DNA of 64,000 nucleotides, from contig NZ_VFRP01000010.1 in the NCBI RefSeq assembly GCF_006385685.1, positions 62,001 to 126,000 on the forward strand. Direction: 5' to 3'. Source of the stretch: Amaricoccus solimangrovi. Its GTDB lineage: Bacteria > Pseudomonadota > Alphaproteobacteria > Rhodobacterales > Rhodobacteraceae. The translations under genes and the position numbers were made by a program. Positions 48,340-56,886 of the stretch are shown here, in pieces; positions within the stretch are counted from its first letter, which is position 1; every line of letters begins with the position of its first letter. The notes under the pieces were generated by a model. It was not told where the DNA came from. It saw only the letters and a program-made list of their open reading frames with translations, and made no database searches.

Positions 48340-49206
48340 TCAGAAGCGGAGACAGCCTTCGAGCGCGCCCCGGATCGCCTTGCTCGATCCCGCGAGCGAG
48401 AGCGTGCCGAGGGGTTTCTCCCCGAGCGCCACATCCACCGCCGAATCGCGGCCCGCCAGCGCCTGGGCGAGCGGGGTGGTCGCGAGGTCGATCACATGGG
48501 CCTCGCCCGCCGTGGCCTCGTGCCGGGCGGTCGCGGTCAGCGTCCGGTCGGAGAAGCGGAAGGAGAGCGTGATCGTCTCGGGCAGGGACGCGCCGGGCGC
48601 GGGCATGAGCGCGAGGAAGGGCCGGCCCGAGAGACAGAAGAGCGCCATGTCGCGCAGCGGCCCCGGCATCGGCGCGACGGCGACCGGCGCGGGTCCCGGC
48701 GCGGCGCGCAGCGACCAGCCCCCGGGACGCCCGGACGCCGCGCCCGCGCCCGCCGGCGCGGCGAGATCGAGCCGCCGTTCGCAGGCCCCGGTCCCGGGCG
48801 GGTCGCAGGATGCCCCGGCGAGACGCACGATCACCCCGGGCGGATCCGTCTCCGTCTCGAGGCGCGACTCGAGCGCCGTGCCCGACCAGGCGCGGACATG
48901 GCCGCCGGGCCCCGAGAGCCAGACCGAGACCGGGAAGCCGTCCGGGCCGCGGAAATGCCCGTCCGCGCCCGCGCAGGTCAGGCCGACGAAATCGACGAGG
49001 AAATCCTCCGTCCCGTCGCCGTTCAGATCCGCGGGCCGCGCGTAATCGGCCGCGAGCGAGGGCGCGCCGCCGGCGCTCCGGCATTCGGCGAAGGCTTCGT
49101 CGGTCATCCCGCGGATCGGCGCGGGCAGCGGCGGCGCCGCGAGCGCGGGGAGCGCGGAGAGGGCCAGCAGGACCAGGGCGAGGCGCCGCGCGGATCCCTC
49201 AGCCAT
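48340..49206 (-). CDS. exported protein of unknown function (last gene of the TelA/SPFH operon)
   Basis: A 288-residue secreted protein. A signal peptide (LALVLLALSALPALAA) is followed by a region with an FG-GAP-like calcium-binding pattern ADLNGDGTEDFLVDF (about residues 60-74). A C-terminal beta-rich half contains pairs of cysteines. No enzyme motif recognised. Its start overlaps the zinc-ribbon gene by eight bases, placing it at the end of the seven-gene operon. Confidence 0.78.
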   Translation of the reverse strand: MAEGSARRLALVLLALSALPALAAPPLPAPIRGMTDEAFAECRSAGGAPSLAADYARPADLNGDGTEDFLVDFVGLTCAGADGHFRGPDGFPVSVWLSGPGGHVRAWSGTALESRLETETDPPGVIVRLAGASCDPPGTGACERRLDLAAPAGAGAASGRPGGWSLRAAPGPAPVAVAPMPGPLRDMALFCLSGRPFLALMPAPGASLPETITLSFRFSDRTLTATARHEATAGEAHVIDLATTPLAQALAGRDSAVDVALGEKPLGTLSLAGSSKAIRGALEGCLRF

Positions 49207-50413
49207 GGGTCGCCTCGAACCAGGCGAAGGCGGCCGCGGCGAGGAACATCACGAGGACGAGGAAGAAGATCTTCACCGAGGACCAGGGCCGTTCCCCCTC
49301 GACCGCGCCGGTGCGCCCGTTGACGACGAAGCGGTAGCTGCGCCCGCGGTAGCGATAGGCGGCGACCCAGACCGGCAGCAGCACATGCTTGAAGGTGAGC
49401 GCGCCCACGCTCGTCTCCATCGCGCCGATCCTCTGCTGGTCGCCACCGATGTCGCGCCGGATGTCCTGGCGGATCACCTCGTCCATCACCGCCTTCGCCT
49501 CGCCATAGGCGTCCTCGACCGGAACCGTGTAGCCCTCGGACCGGAAGCCCGCGAGAAACCGCGGCTCGTAGGCGGAAAGCGCGGAGAGATCCCAGGGCGC
49601 GATCCCGTCGGTATAGTGCTTCGGCAGGCTCTTCGAGCCCAGCACCAGCACGTCGTCGAAATTGCGCGCGACCTGTCCGTTCGCCGGCTGCCAGTGCACG
49701 CGGGCGACCTGCTGCAACTCGGTGCGCATGCGCCCGTTCACCATCACCTGCACCGGGCGCGTCTCGTAATAGACCTTGCCGCGCTGGCCGCTGTAGCGGG
49801 TCCGGGTCTCGGCGTCGTAGGTCCAGTAGGGGACGTAGATCCCGTCCATCGCCCGCCCCGCCCTGGCATAGGCGCGCAGGTCCGAGGGCGCGAACCAGAG
49901 CCGGCCGAGCCAGTGGTTCATCGCCTGGCGCGCATCCTCCTCGGTCAGCAGGAAGGGAAGCTGCGCCTGCGGCTTGATGTAGCGCCGCGCGCCGGTGTCG
50001 GTGACGATCGGGGCGGCGCAGAAGGGGCAGACCTTGGCGTGGATCTCGGGGTCGAACTCGACCTGCGCGCCGCAGCTCTGGCACTGGACGACGCGCAGTT
50101 CCTCCATCGCCTCCGCCGGCACCGCCTTCCCGGCCGCGTCGCGCAGGTCAAGTTCGGGAATGCCGCCGCGCGCGTCCGGGATCGGCTCCTCGTGGCCGCA
50201 ATGCGGACAGCGCAGCGCCGTCGTCCCCGGCTGGAAGCGCATCGGCGCGCCGCAGGCGGGGCAGGGGAAGCGGTGATCCTCCGGCGTCGCCGCGCCGGCG
50301 GAGGCCGGAGGATCGGGACGCGGCGGGGGTGGCGGCTCCGCCGCCGGGTGCCATGGCCTCGCGCCGGAGTGGGGGATCCCCGACCAGGGGTTCCCGGAAT
50401 CGCCCGCGGTCAT
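49199..50413 (-). CDS. zinc-ribbon membrane protein (YdjG-like)
   Basis: A 404-residue protein. A Pro-rich N-terminus is followed by two zinc ribbons (CPAC...CPHC near residues 50-75 and CQSC...CPFC near 110-135). A central soluble domain of unknown fold (VPYWTYDAETRTRYSGQRG) precedes one C-terminal transmembrane helix (about 382-400). The zinc-ribbon plus membrane layout recalls Bacillus YdjG, which works with PspA and the SPFH protein YdjI. Here the SPFH gene is directly upstream, 10 bases apart. No helicase motif is present, although relatives are often annotated that way. Confidence 0.8.
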   Translation of the reverse strand: MTAGDSGNPWSGIPHSGARPWHPAAEPPPPPRPDPPASAGAATPEDHRFPCPACGAPMRFQPGTTALRCPHCGHEEPIPDARGGIPELDLRDAAGKAVPAEAMEELRVVQCQSCGAQVEFDPEIHAKVCPFCAAPIVTDTGARRYIKPQAQLPFLLTEEDARQAMNHWLGRLWFAPSDLRAYARAGRAMDGIYVPYWTYDAETRTRYSGQRGKVYYETRPVQVMVNGRMRTELQQVARVHWQPANGQVARNFDDVLVLGSKSLPKHYTDGIAPWDLSALSAYEPRFLAGFRSEGYTVPVEDAYGEAKAVMDEVIRQDIRRDIGGDQQRIGAMETSVGALTFKHVLLPVWVAAYRYRGRSYRFVVNGRTGAVEGERPWSSVKIFFLVLVMFLAAAAFAWFEATHG

Positions 50414-50423
50414 CGGAGCGGCC

Positions 50424-51539
50424 TCAGCCGGCCGGCGGCGGGGGTGGCGTCGCGCTCATCATCTCCGCGAGCTCGGGAATGTCGCGCGCGCGGCGCCAGT
50501 CGGGGCCGCCGGGCGTCCAGAGCCAGGTATCGCCGGTGACGCCGCCGGTCGAGAGCATCGTGGCGAGCTGATCCTCCGAATACGGCCCCCGGCTCGCGCC
50601 GTTCTCGGCGATGTGCCAGACGCGCCCCGCGGGCGGTGGCGGGGGCGGCGGGGTCGTCCCGGCGGCGGGGGCGGCGCCCCAGGGTCCGCTCTGCCCCATC
50701 CGCGCGCCGATCGCCATGCCCATGCCGGCGCCGATCCCCGCGCCCATGCCGCCGCCCCCGGAGGGATTGGCGGCGGCCGCGGTCATCGCCTCGGCGGCCG
50801 AGAACTCGGCGTATTTGCGCAGGTCGCCGACCGCGCCCATCGAGGTGCGCTTGTCGAGCGCGCCCTCGACCTCGGCGGGGAGCGAGATGTTCTCGATGTA
50901 GAAGGCGGGCAGCGCGATCCCGTAATCCGCGACCATCGGCGCGATCTTCCCGGCGACGAGCTTGCCGAGGTCGAGCGTGTTCGCCGCCATGTCGAGCACC
51001 GGGATGCCGGAGGCGGCGATCAACTGGCTGAAATGGGCGACGATCACGTTGCGGATCTGGAACTCGATCTCGTCGGTGGTGAATTCGCCGTCGGTGCCGA
51101 CGATCTCCGTCATGAACCGGCCCGGGTCGGTCACGCGCATCGTGTAGCTGCCGTAGGCCCTGAGCCGCACCACGCCGAATTCCCTGTCGCGGCAGAGGAT
51201 CGGGTTCTTCGTACCCCATTTGAGATCGGTGAAGATCCGGGTGTTGACGAAGTAGATCTCCGACTTGAACGGACTCCGGAACCCGTGGTCCCAGTGCTGC
51301 AGCGTGGTCAGGATCGGCATGTTGTTGGTCTGGAGCTCGTAGAGCCCCGGCCCGAACACGTCGGCGAGCTGGCCCTCGTGCACGAAGACCGCCGCCTGTC
51401 CCTCGCGTACCGTCAGCTTCGCCCCGTACTTGATCGCATGGCCCTGCCGCTCGAACCGCCAGACGATGGTGTCGCGCGTGTCGTCGGTCCAGTGGATGAC
51501 ATCGATGAACTCGCCGCGCAGGAAGTCGAAGATCGACAT
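50424..51539 (-). CDS. SPFH-domain protein with C-terminal GYF_2-like domain (YdjI-like)
   Basis: A 371-residue cytoplasmic or membrane-associated scaffold. The SPFH domain (about 30-260) begins with KLTVREGQAAVFVHEGQLADVFGPG in parts. A Gly/Met-rich linker (about 268-305) follows. The C-terminal domain has VWHIAENGASRGPYSEDQLATML and TWLWTPGGPDW, the GYF_2/DUF4339 pattern. SPFH proteins organise membrane microdomains. The architecture is that of the YdjI or 'virion core' family. Gap of 14 bases to the DUF2927 gene upstream. Confidence 0.88.
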   Translation of the reverse strand: MSIFDFLRGEFIDVIHWTDDTRDTIVWRFERQGHAIKYGAKLTVREGQAAVFVHEGQLADVFGPGLYELQTNNMPILTTLQHWDHGFRSPFKSEIYFVNTRIFTDLKWGTKNPILCRDREFGVVRLRAYGSYTMRVTDPGRFMTEIVGTDGEFTTDEIEFQIRNVIVAHFSQLIAASGIPVLDMAANTLDLGKLVAGKIAPMVADYGIALPAFYIENISLPAEVEGALDKRTSMGAVGDLRKYAEFSAAEAMTAAAANPSGGGGMGAGIGAGMGMAIGARMGQSGPWGAAPAAGTTPPPPPPPAGRVWHIAENGASRGPYSEDQLATMLSTGGVTGDTWLWTPGGPDWRRARDIPELAEMMSATPPPPPAG

Positions 51540-51553
51540 GGAAGCGTTTCCTC

Positions 51554-52579
51554 TCAGTTCACGGCCAGCCCCGGCGCGCCGCCGTCGCGCTGCTCGGCGG
51601 CGATCGCGTCGCGGGCGATGTCGGGGAGGAGCGGCCGCGCCTCCTCCGCCGTCATTCCGGGTCTCAGGCGCGGATCGTAGAGCATCCGGAGCAGGATTTC
51701 ATCATGCTCGGTCAGGAGCGCGAATTCGAGACTGTCGCTGAAGAGCGAGGGCCGCGCCTCCGGGCTGTCGTTCGGCAGGCCCATCGCCTGCGCCATCTCC
51801 TCGTGCACGCAGGAGAGCTTGGTGAGCGGCGGGTGCTCGGCGCGGATCAGGATCAGGACGGAAGCGTAGAGCGCCGGGTTCTCCGGATCGAAGAAGGCGT
51901 AGGTGGTGCAGAACGTGTCGAGCGGCGTGTCGCGCAGCGCGTTCATCACCGCCGGCGCGAAGGTGGGGTAACGCTGGCGGATCTGGTCGGCGAAGGCCTC
52001 GCGCTCGGAGGAATTCATGAAGAGGACGAGGAAGTTGACCGAGGCGTCGTCGGCCATCGCCATGTCGGTTCCGCTGAGCCGCGCGAGGCGCTTGGTGAAG
52101 GCCGCCACATTGCCCCGGTCGTGCGCCGATTCCCGGGGCGTCGACGGGCTCGCCATCGCGGCCACCCGGATCGGCACGGTCCAGCGGCGCAGGATCGAGG
52201 GCGATTCCTGGTGCAGGAACTCGCCGTTCACGTCGGTATATTCGTTGTAGAGCGCCACGCGCTCGAAATCGCGCACCAGTTCGGGCACGCCATAGGGCGC
52301 GTCGGCGGGCGCGGTCTCGAGCCGGAGCCGGCCGGTCGCGATCAGGTCGCTCTGCACATTGGCGTAGAACTGGCGCAGCGCCGCCTCGTCGCCGACGCGG
52401 TCGGGCAGCGGCGGTGTCTCGGGCATCGCGGCGCTCGCCGGGGCGGGCGCCGCCTCGGGCGCGGCCTCCCCGCCGAAGCCGCCGCAGCCGGCGAGCGCGA
52501 ACAGGAGGGCGAGGGCGAGGCCGGGACGGATCCGCCCCGTGTCGCACCCGCCCGCTCCCTCCGCGGATCCCGCCGCCAT
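51554..52579 (-). CDS. DUF2927 lipoprotein, possible metallopeptidase-like
   Basis: A 341-residue exported lipoprotein. A hydrophobic segment ends at lipobox LAGC (residue about 32). The DUF2927 domain contains VNFLVLFMNSSERE and the HEEMAQAMGLPND stretch. The HExxQ-like motif resembles a protease zinc site lacking the second His, so activity is uncertain. GGGAG precedes the ATG at 52579. It lies in the TelA operon, 11 bases after telA. Confidence 0.82.
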   Translation of the reverse strand: MAAGSAEGAGGCDTGRIRPGLALALLFALAGCGGFGGEAAPEAAPAPASAAMPETPPLPDRVGDEAALRQFYANVQSDLIATGRLRLETAPADAPYGVPELVRDFERVALYNEYTDVNGEFLHQESPSILRRWTVPIRVAAMASPSTPRESAHDRGNVAAFTKRLARLSGTDMAMADDASVNFLVLFMNSSEREAFADQIRQRYPTFAPAVMNALRDTPLDTFCTTYAFFDPENPALYASVLILIRAEHPPLTKLSCVHEEMAQAMGLPNDSPEARPSLFSDSLEFALLTEHDEILLRMLYDPRLRPGMTAEEARPLLPDIARDAIAAEQRDGGAPGLAVN

Positions 52580-52590
52580 TCAGGCTCCCG

Positions 52591-53769
52591 TCAGGCCGAG
52601 GGACGCGGCGCGTCGGTCCGCGCCTTCGCCGAGGCGAGCGTGTCGCGCAACTCGCGCTCCATCCGCTGGAGGCTCTGCTCGGCCTCCGCGCGGCGGGCCT
52701 TGCCCTCGTCGGCGATCCTGAGCGAATCCTCGATCGTCGCGATCAGGTCCTCGTTCGCCTTCTCGACCGCCGCGATGTCGAAGACGCCGCGCTCGAGCTC
52801 GGTCCGGATCTCGGCATTGGCCTCGCGCAGGTTCTCGGCGTTCTTGCGCAGCAGGTCGTTGGTGAGGTCGTTCGCCTCCTTCACCACCCGGCCCGCCTCG
52901 CGCGAGCGGTGCAGCGTCACCGCCTGGGCGAGCTGGGTCTCCCAGAGCGGCACGGTGTTGACGAGGGTGGAGTTGATCTTGGTGACGAGGCTCTTGTCGT
53001 TCTCCTGCACCAGCCGGATCGAGGGCAGCGACTGCATCGTCACCTGCCGCGTCAGCCGCAGGTCGTGTACCCGGCGCTCCAGATCGTCGCGCGCGGCGCG
53101 CAGGTCGCGCAGATCCTGCGCGGCGAGCATCTTGTTCTCCTCGCTCGCCGCCGCGACCGCCGCCTCCTTCGCGGGAATGTCGGCCGCGTCGATCTCCGCG
53201 AGCTTCGCGCTACCGGCGGCGATGTAGAGCGCGAGCTCGCGGTAGAAGTCGAGCGTCTTCTCGTAGAGCTTGTCGAGCGACTTCACGTCCTTCAGCAGCG
53301 CGTGCTCGTGCTGGAGCAGTTCGCCGGTGATCTTGTCGATCTGCGCCTGGACGGTCTCGTATTTCGCGGCGAATTCGGCGAGCGGCTCGGCGGCGCCGGT
53401 CAGCCGCTCCCACCAGCTGCGCTTCCGGTTCGGGTCGAGCTCGTCCATCGAGAAGCCGCGCAGCGAGCTCACCATCTCGCGCAGCGAATCCCCGGCCGGG
53501 CCGACGTCCTTGTTGCGCACGCCCGTCAGCATGTCCTGGCTGATCGACTGAAGCTCGGACTGGGCGGCGGAGCCGAAGCGGATGATCGACTGGGAGTTCC
53601 CGATGTCGATCTCCGCCTTGCGGCGTTCGATCTCGGCCCGGGTCGCGGGGTCGGCGGCGCCGGGGTCGAGCACGGGCTCCTCCGGCTCCGGCTCGGGCAG
53701 CAGGGTCGCCGTCACGGCCTCGACCTCCCTCAGGGCCGCCTCGGCCTGGGCCCGGACTTCCTCGGTCAT
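52591..53769 (-). CDS. telA: TelA-family toxic anion resistance protein
   Basis: A 392-residue, mostly helical, coiled-coil-rich protein of the TelA/KlaA family. Key stretches are GNSQSIIRFGSAAQSELQSIS (in parts), LRDLRAARDDLERRVHDLRLTRQVTMQS and QENDKSLVTKINSTLVNTVPLWETQL. The family was named from plasmid tellurite resistance, but chromosomal members more often link to envelope stress. The ATG overlaps the xpaC stop by four bases. Pairing with xpaC is conserved across bacteria. Confidence 0.92.
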   Translation of the reverse strand: MTEEVRAQAEAALREVEAVTATLLPEPEPEEPVLDPGAADPATRAEIERRKAEIDIGNSQSIIRFGSAAQSELQSISQDMLTGVRNKDVGPAGDSLREMVSSLRGFSMDELDPNRKRSWWERLTGAAEPLAEFAAKYETVQAQIDKITGELLQHEHALLKDVKSLDKLYEKTLDFYRELALYIAAGSAKLAEIDAADIPAKEAAVAAASEENKMLAAQDLRDLRAARDDLERRVHDLRLTRQVTMQSLPSIRLVQENDKSLVTKINSTLVNTVPLWETQLAQAVTLHRSREAGRVVKEANDLTNDLLRKNAENLREANAEIRTELERGVFDIAAVEKANEDLIATIEDSLRIADEGKARRAEAEQSLQRMERELRDTLASAKARTDAPRPSA

Positions 53770-54692
53770 GCCTTCTCTCCTTCGATGGGGACGAGTCCAT
53801 CTTGCCGCAGCCGGTCGCGCAGCACCTCGATCTCGATGTCGAGATCGCCGCGGTTGTCCTCCAGCAGATGGGTTCTTTGCTTGGAGAAGCTGGTCTCGAG
53901 ATCCGAGAGCAGCGCCTCGTAGCGCTCCTTCGCGCCCGGCGCGCCGCCCCGGTCGGCGAGATCGGCGTATTTGACCGTCGCGTCGCGCAGCCCGAGCAGA
54001 TAGACGCTGAGGAAGGCGCGCGAGCGCGGCAGGTCGCGCGGGTCGCGCTCCACCACGCGGAAGACCTCTCGGGCATTGTCGCAGACGCGCTCCACCCGGC
54101 TCCGGAGCCGCCGGTCGCGCAGCCCGGCGGCGGCCGCCAGCGTGTCGCGCAGCAGTTCCTCGGCCGCGTCGATCGCCTTCGCGACGCGCTCGGCGGCGAA
54201 ATCGTCGACGCCCGCGATGCCCTTCTTCCGCATCGGATCGACGCCGAAGGCCGCGACATGGGCGAGCGCGGCGACGAGGCCATAGGCGACCGAGCCGAGC
54301 CCCTGGTCGAGGCTGAGATAGTTGACGGCGGCGATGGAGACGCCGGTGAGCGCGGCGGCGAAGAGCTTGCGCGGGATCGCCGGGGGCCTCGCGACGGCGC
54401 GGGCCGCGTAGGCGGCCTCGGCCCGCTGCCCCTCGGCGAGCAGCCAGGCGGAGCCCGTCAGCCCCGCGAAGCCGCCGAGATCGGCGAGCATCGCCGCCGG
54501 ATCGCCGGAGCCGATCGCGAAGAGCCCGGCGAAAAGGAGCGGCGCCGGCAACGCGAACATCAGCCGCGCGCGAAAGCTCACGTTGCTCGCGCGGCGGTTC
54601 CGGAACGGCGGCGGTGGCGGCGCGGCCCGCCCCTCCTTCGACGCGGCCGGGCCATCGGGGGAATAGGGACCCCCGTAGCGCTGGCCCGCCAT
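53766..54692 (-). CDS. XpaC-family membrane protein
   Basis: A 308-residue protein of the XpaC (5-bromo-4-chloroindolyl phosphate hydrolysis) family. Hydrophobic segments at about 45-65 and 100-135 lead to a helical C-terminal domain (FAAERVAKAIDAAEELLRDTL ... SFSKQRTHLLEDNRGDLDIEIEVL, in parts). The name reflects a phenotype; biochemical role is unknown. The ATG at 54692 overlaps the stop of a 39-codon gene (TGATG). It is always near telA in many genomes. Confidence 0.88.
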   Translation of the reverse strand: MAGQRYGGPYSPDGPAASKEGRAAPPPPPFRNRRASNVSFRARLMFALPAPLLFAGLFAIGSGDPAAMLADLGGFAGLTGSAWLLAEGQRAEAAYAARAVARPPAIPRKLFAAALTGVSIAAVNYLSLDQGLGSVAYGLVAALAHVAAFGVDPMRKKGIAGVDDFAAERVAKAIDAAEELLRDTLAAAAGLRDRRLRSRVERVCDNAREVFRVVERDPRDLPRSRAFLSVYLLGLRDATVKYADLADRGGAPGAKERYEALLSDLETSFSKQRTHLLEDNRGDLDIEIEVLRDRLRQDGLVPIEGEKA

Positions 54693-54811
54693 CAGGACGG
54701 CCCGGCGACCGCCCGGACGGGCGGGGCGCCCGGGAGCGCCGGCGCGGCCATGGCGGCGAATCCGGTCGAGAGCACGATCGCGGCGAGCACGATGAAACCG
54801 ATCAGTCGCAA
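54692..54811 (-). CDS. 39-residue hydrophobic leader gene upstream of xpaC
   Basis: A tiny gene reading MRLIGFIVLAAIVLSTGFAA then MAAPALPGAPPVRAVAGPS. The first part is a membrane helix or signal peptide, the rest a short Pro/Ala-rich exported tail. Start is TTG at 54811 with AGAGGGG seven bases upstream. An in-frame TAG before it excludes a longer protein. Its TGA overlaps the xpaC ATG (TGATG), the normal sign of translational coupling. It may be the first cistron of the operon. Confidence 0.6.
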   Translation of the reverse strand: MRLIGFIVLAAIVLSTGFAAMAAPALPGAPPVRAVAGPS

Positions 54812-55102
54812 GAATGCGCCCCTCTATCCTCACGTGCCCGGCGGTCTTCCGCGCGGGCACTGCGCGAAAGATAGTCACCTCGCGCGGCGGTTGCTAGTAC
54901 CATGACCCCGGCGGCGGGGATTCGCGCCCGCCGGGGCGCTCCGGGCCTCGGGAGCGGCCAAGGTGCTTTTTTTGGATGTCGATTCGCGCTAGTCTTTTCG
55001 CAGGCAGGTCCCGGGCTCGGCGCGGCTCACCGCTCACGAGGACGTGACTCCGCCGTGACCCGGGCATCCTGCCCTGGCCGAATGACTAAAGGGCGCTTTG
55101 GA

Positions 55103-55306
55103 ATGGCTAAAGGGACTGTCAAGTGGTTCAACACTGAGAAGGGCTATGGGTTCATCCAGCCCGCGGACGGGGGAAAGGACATCTTCGTCCACATCACCGC
55201 CGTCCAGGCGGCTGGCCTGCAGACGCTGCAGGACAACCAGCCGATCGAATACGAACTGATCGACGGCCGCGACGGCCGCAAGAGCGCCGGCCATCTGAAG
55301 GTGTGA
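55103..55306 (+). CDS. cold-shock protein CspA family
   Basis: A 67-residue single cold-shock domain that binds single-stranded RNA and DNA. RNP1 is KGYGFIQP and RNP2 DIFVHITA. The start MAKGTVKWFN is canonical. Twenty-one bases upstream an in-frame ATG reads MTKGRFG before it, so a seven-residue-longer form is possible. The 291-base gap upstream, including a T-rich stretch at 54967, may hold a promoter and a regulatory leader, but I see no recognised cold-box. Confidence 0.95.
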   Translation: MAKGTVKWFNTEKGYGFIQPADGGKDIFVHITAVQAAGLQTLQDNQPIEYELIDGRDGRKSAGHLKV

Positions 55307-55368
55307 CGGGGACGCGGCCGGGCCCAGGCAGCCCGCCCTTTCCGAGAAAAGCTTGATCGTTTGTCGAC

Positions 55369-55400
55369 GCGGTCGCCCCGGTCATCGCCGGGGCGGCCGC
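55369..55400. terminator. bidirectional terminator overlapping the rluB end
   Basis: Thirteen-pair stem (GCGGTCGCCCCGG / CCGGGGCGGCCGC, one G-T pair) with a six-base loop, between convergent cspA and rluB. The rluB stop codon (55384-55382) lies in the loop. TTCGCT follows on the plus strand. Confidence 0.6.
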
Positions 55401-56236
55401 TTCGCTCTGGAGGGCTCTCCGCCGCGCGGCCGTCCCGGACCGGCCGGTTTCGCCGGACGGGCGCCGGTGTCGCGCCGGGCCGGCCCGGACGCTCCGCCCT
55501 CGGCCGGCGCCGCGAGGCCGAGCTGGTCGCGCAGCACCTTGGGCCGCACCTCCTCGACCGCGCCGGGCGCGAGATCGCCGAGCTGGAAGGGGCCGTAGGA
55601 CAGCCGGATCAGCCGGTTCACCGTGAGCCCGACGCTTTCGAGCGCGCGGCGGATCTCGCGGTTACGCCCCTCCCTGAGCCCGATGGTGAGCCAGGCGTTC
55701 GCCCCCTGCTGGCGGTCGATCGTCACCGTCATCGGCTGGAAGGTCTCGCCTTCGACCACGACGCCCTTGCGCAGCGGTTCGAGCATCGCCTCGCTCGGCT
55801 CGCCCTTGGCGCGGACGCGGTACTTCCGGAGCCAGCCGGTGGAGGGCAGTTCCAGCCGCCGCTTCAGCGCGCCGTCGTTGGTCAGAAGCAGCAGCCCCTC
55901 CGAATTGAGATCGAGCCGGCCGACCGAGAGCACCCGCGGCATCTCGGGCGGCAGATGCGTGAAGACGGTGTCGCGGCCCTTCTCGTCGCGGTCGGTGGTC
56001 ACGAGGCCCGCCGGCTTGTGATAGCGCCAGAGCCGCGTCGCCTCCGCCTGGGCGAGCGGGACGCCGTCGACGGTGATCCGATCCTTCGCGGTCACGTTCA
56101 GCGCCGGGCTGTCGATCACGCGCCCGTTCACGGCCACGCGCCCCTCGGCGATCATCGTCTCGGCCACGCGGCGGGAGGCGACGCCCGCGCGGGACAGGCG
56201 TTTCGCGATGCGCTCGGATTCGGGTTCGGTGCTCAT
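55382..56236 (-). CDS. rluB: 23S rRNA pseudouridine synthase RluB-like
   Basis: A 284-residue enzyme. An N-terminal S4 RNA-binding domain (ERIAKRLSRAGVASRRVAE) is followed by the RsuA/RluB catalytic domain with Asp in GRLDLNSEGLLLLTNDG and the REGRNREIRRALESVG motif. The C-terminal 45 residues form a basic Pro/Arg-rich tail. It likely makes pseudouridine 2605 of 23S rRNA. RsuA or RluE activity cannot be excluded. Start ATG at 56236. Confidence 0.9.
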   Translation of the reverse strand: MSTEPESERIAKRLSRAGVASRRVAETMIAEGRVAVNGRVIDSPALNVTAKDRITVDGVPLAQAEATRLWRYHKPAGLVTTDRDEKGRDTVFTHLPPEMPRVLSVGRLDLNSEGLLLLTNDGALKRRLELPSTGWLRKYRVRAKGEPSEAMLEPLRKGVVVEGETFQPMTVTIDRQQGANAWLTIGLREGRNREIRRALESVGLTVNRLIRLSYGPFQLGDLAPGAVEEVRPKVLRDQLGLAAPAEGGASGPARRDTGARPAKPAGPGRPRGGEPSRAKRPPRR

Positions 56237-56331
56237 TCCGACGCTCCTACAGGGGCGGCGCGGCCGCGGCAAAGCAAATCGGGGCGCGAAACGCGCTTGC
56301 CGCGCGCGCCCCGCGCATGCGAAGCGGCGGC

Positions 56332-56787
56332 ATGGTCATCTTCGCCCCCCTGATGCGGATCGCGCTCGACGAGGCGCGCGCGGCCGCGGCCCGCGGCGAG
56401 ACGCCGGTGGGCGCGGTCGTCGCCGATCCCGCGACGGGCGCGGTGCTGGCCCGGGCCGGCAACCGCACGCGGGAGTTGCGCGATCCGACGGCCCACGCGG
56501 AGATGCTCGCGATCCGCGCGGCCTGCGCGGCGGTGGGCTCCGAACGCCTGCCCGGGCTCGACATCTACGTGACGCTCGAACCCTGCGCGATGTGCGCCGC
56601 CGCGCTGGCCGCGGCGCGGATCGGGCGGATCTACTACGGCGCCGCCGATCCGAAATCGGGCGGGGTCGAGCATGGCGCGCGGGTCTTCGCCCATCCGCAG
56701 AGCCACCACCGCCCCGAGGTCTTCCCCGGCATCGCCGAGCGCGAGGCGGCCGACCTGCTGCGCGCCTTCTTCGCCGCCCGCCGCTGA
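56332..56787 (+). CDS. tadA: tRNA adenosine(34) deaminase TadA
   Basis: About 151-residue zinc deaminase that converts wobble adenosine to inosine in tRNA-Arg. Zinc motifs are TAHAEMLAIRAA and EPCAMCAAALAAARI. The C-terminal segment GVEHGARVFAHPQSHHRPEV fits TadA. Start choice is uncertain: ATG at 56317, 56332 or 56353. 56332 is picked from alignment with family N-termini. It is divergent from rluB. Confidence 0.9.
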   Translation: MVIFAPLMRIALDEARAAAARGETPVGAVVADPATGAVLARAGNRTRELRDPTAHAEMLAIRAACAAVGSERLPGLDIYVTLEPCAMCAAALAAARIGRIYYGAADPKSGGVEHGARVFAHPQSHHRPEVFPGIAEREAADLLRAFFAARR

Positions 56788-56857
56788 GCCGGGCGAAAAC
56801 CCGCGCAGACCTTCGCGGGAGTTGTGCGCAACGGAATCGGGGCGCATTACGTTGATC

Positions 56858-56872
56858 TTAACGAACCGTAAA
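56858..56872 (+). promoter_or_regulatory. CtrA-like half-site pair
   Basis: TTAA-N7-TAAA, one base from the TTAA-N7-TTAA CtrA site, 15-29 bases before the DsrE-like gene start. A single match of this length is weak evidence. Confidence 0.2.
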
Positions 56873-56886
56873 CGTTGAGGTGTTTC

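Noticed and set aside
52591-54692. Tellurite resistance operon
   Set aside because: Only the TelA name suggests it; no TerC, TerD or TehB homologue is present, so a general envelope role is preferred.
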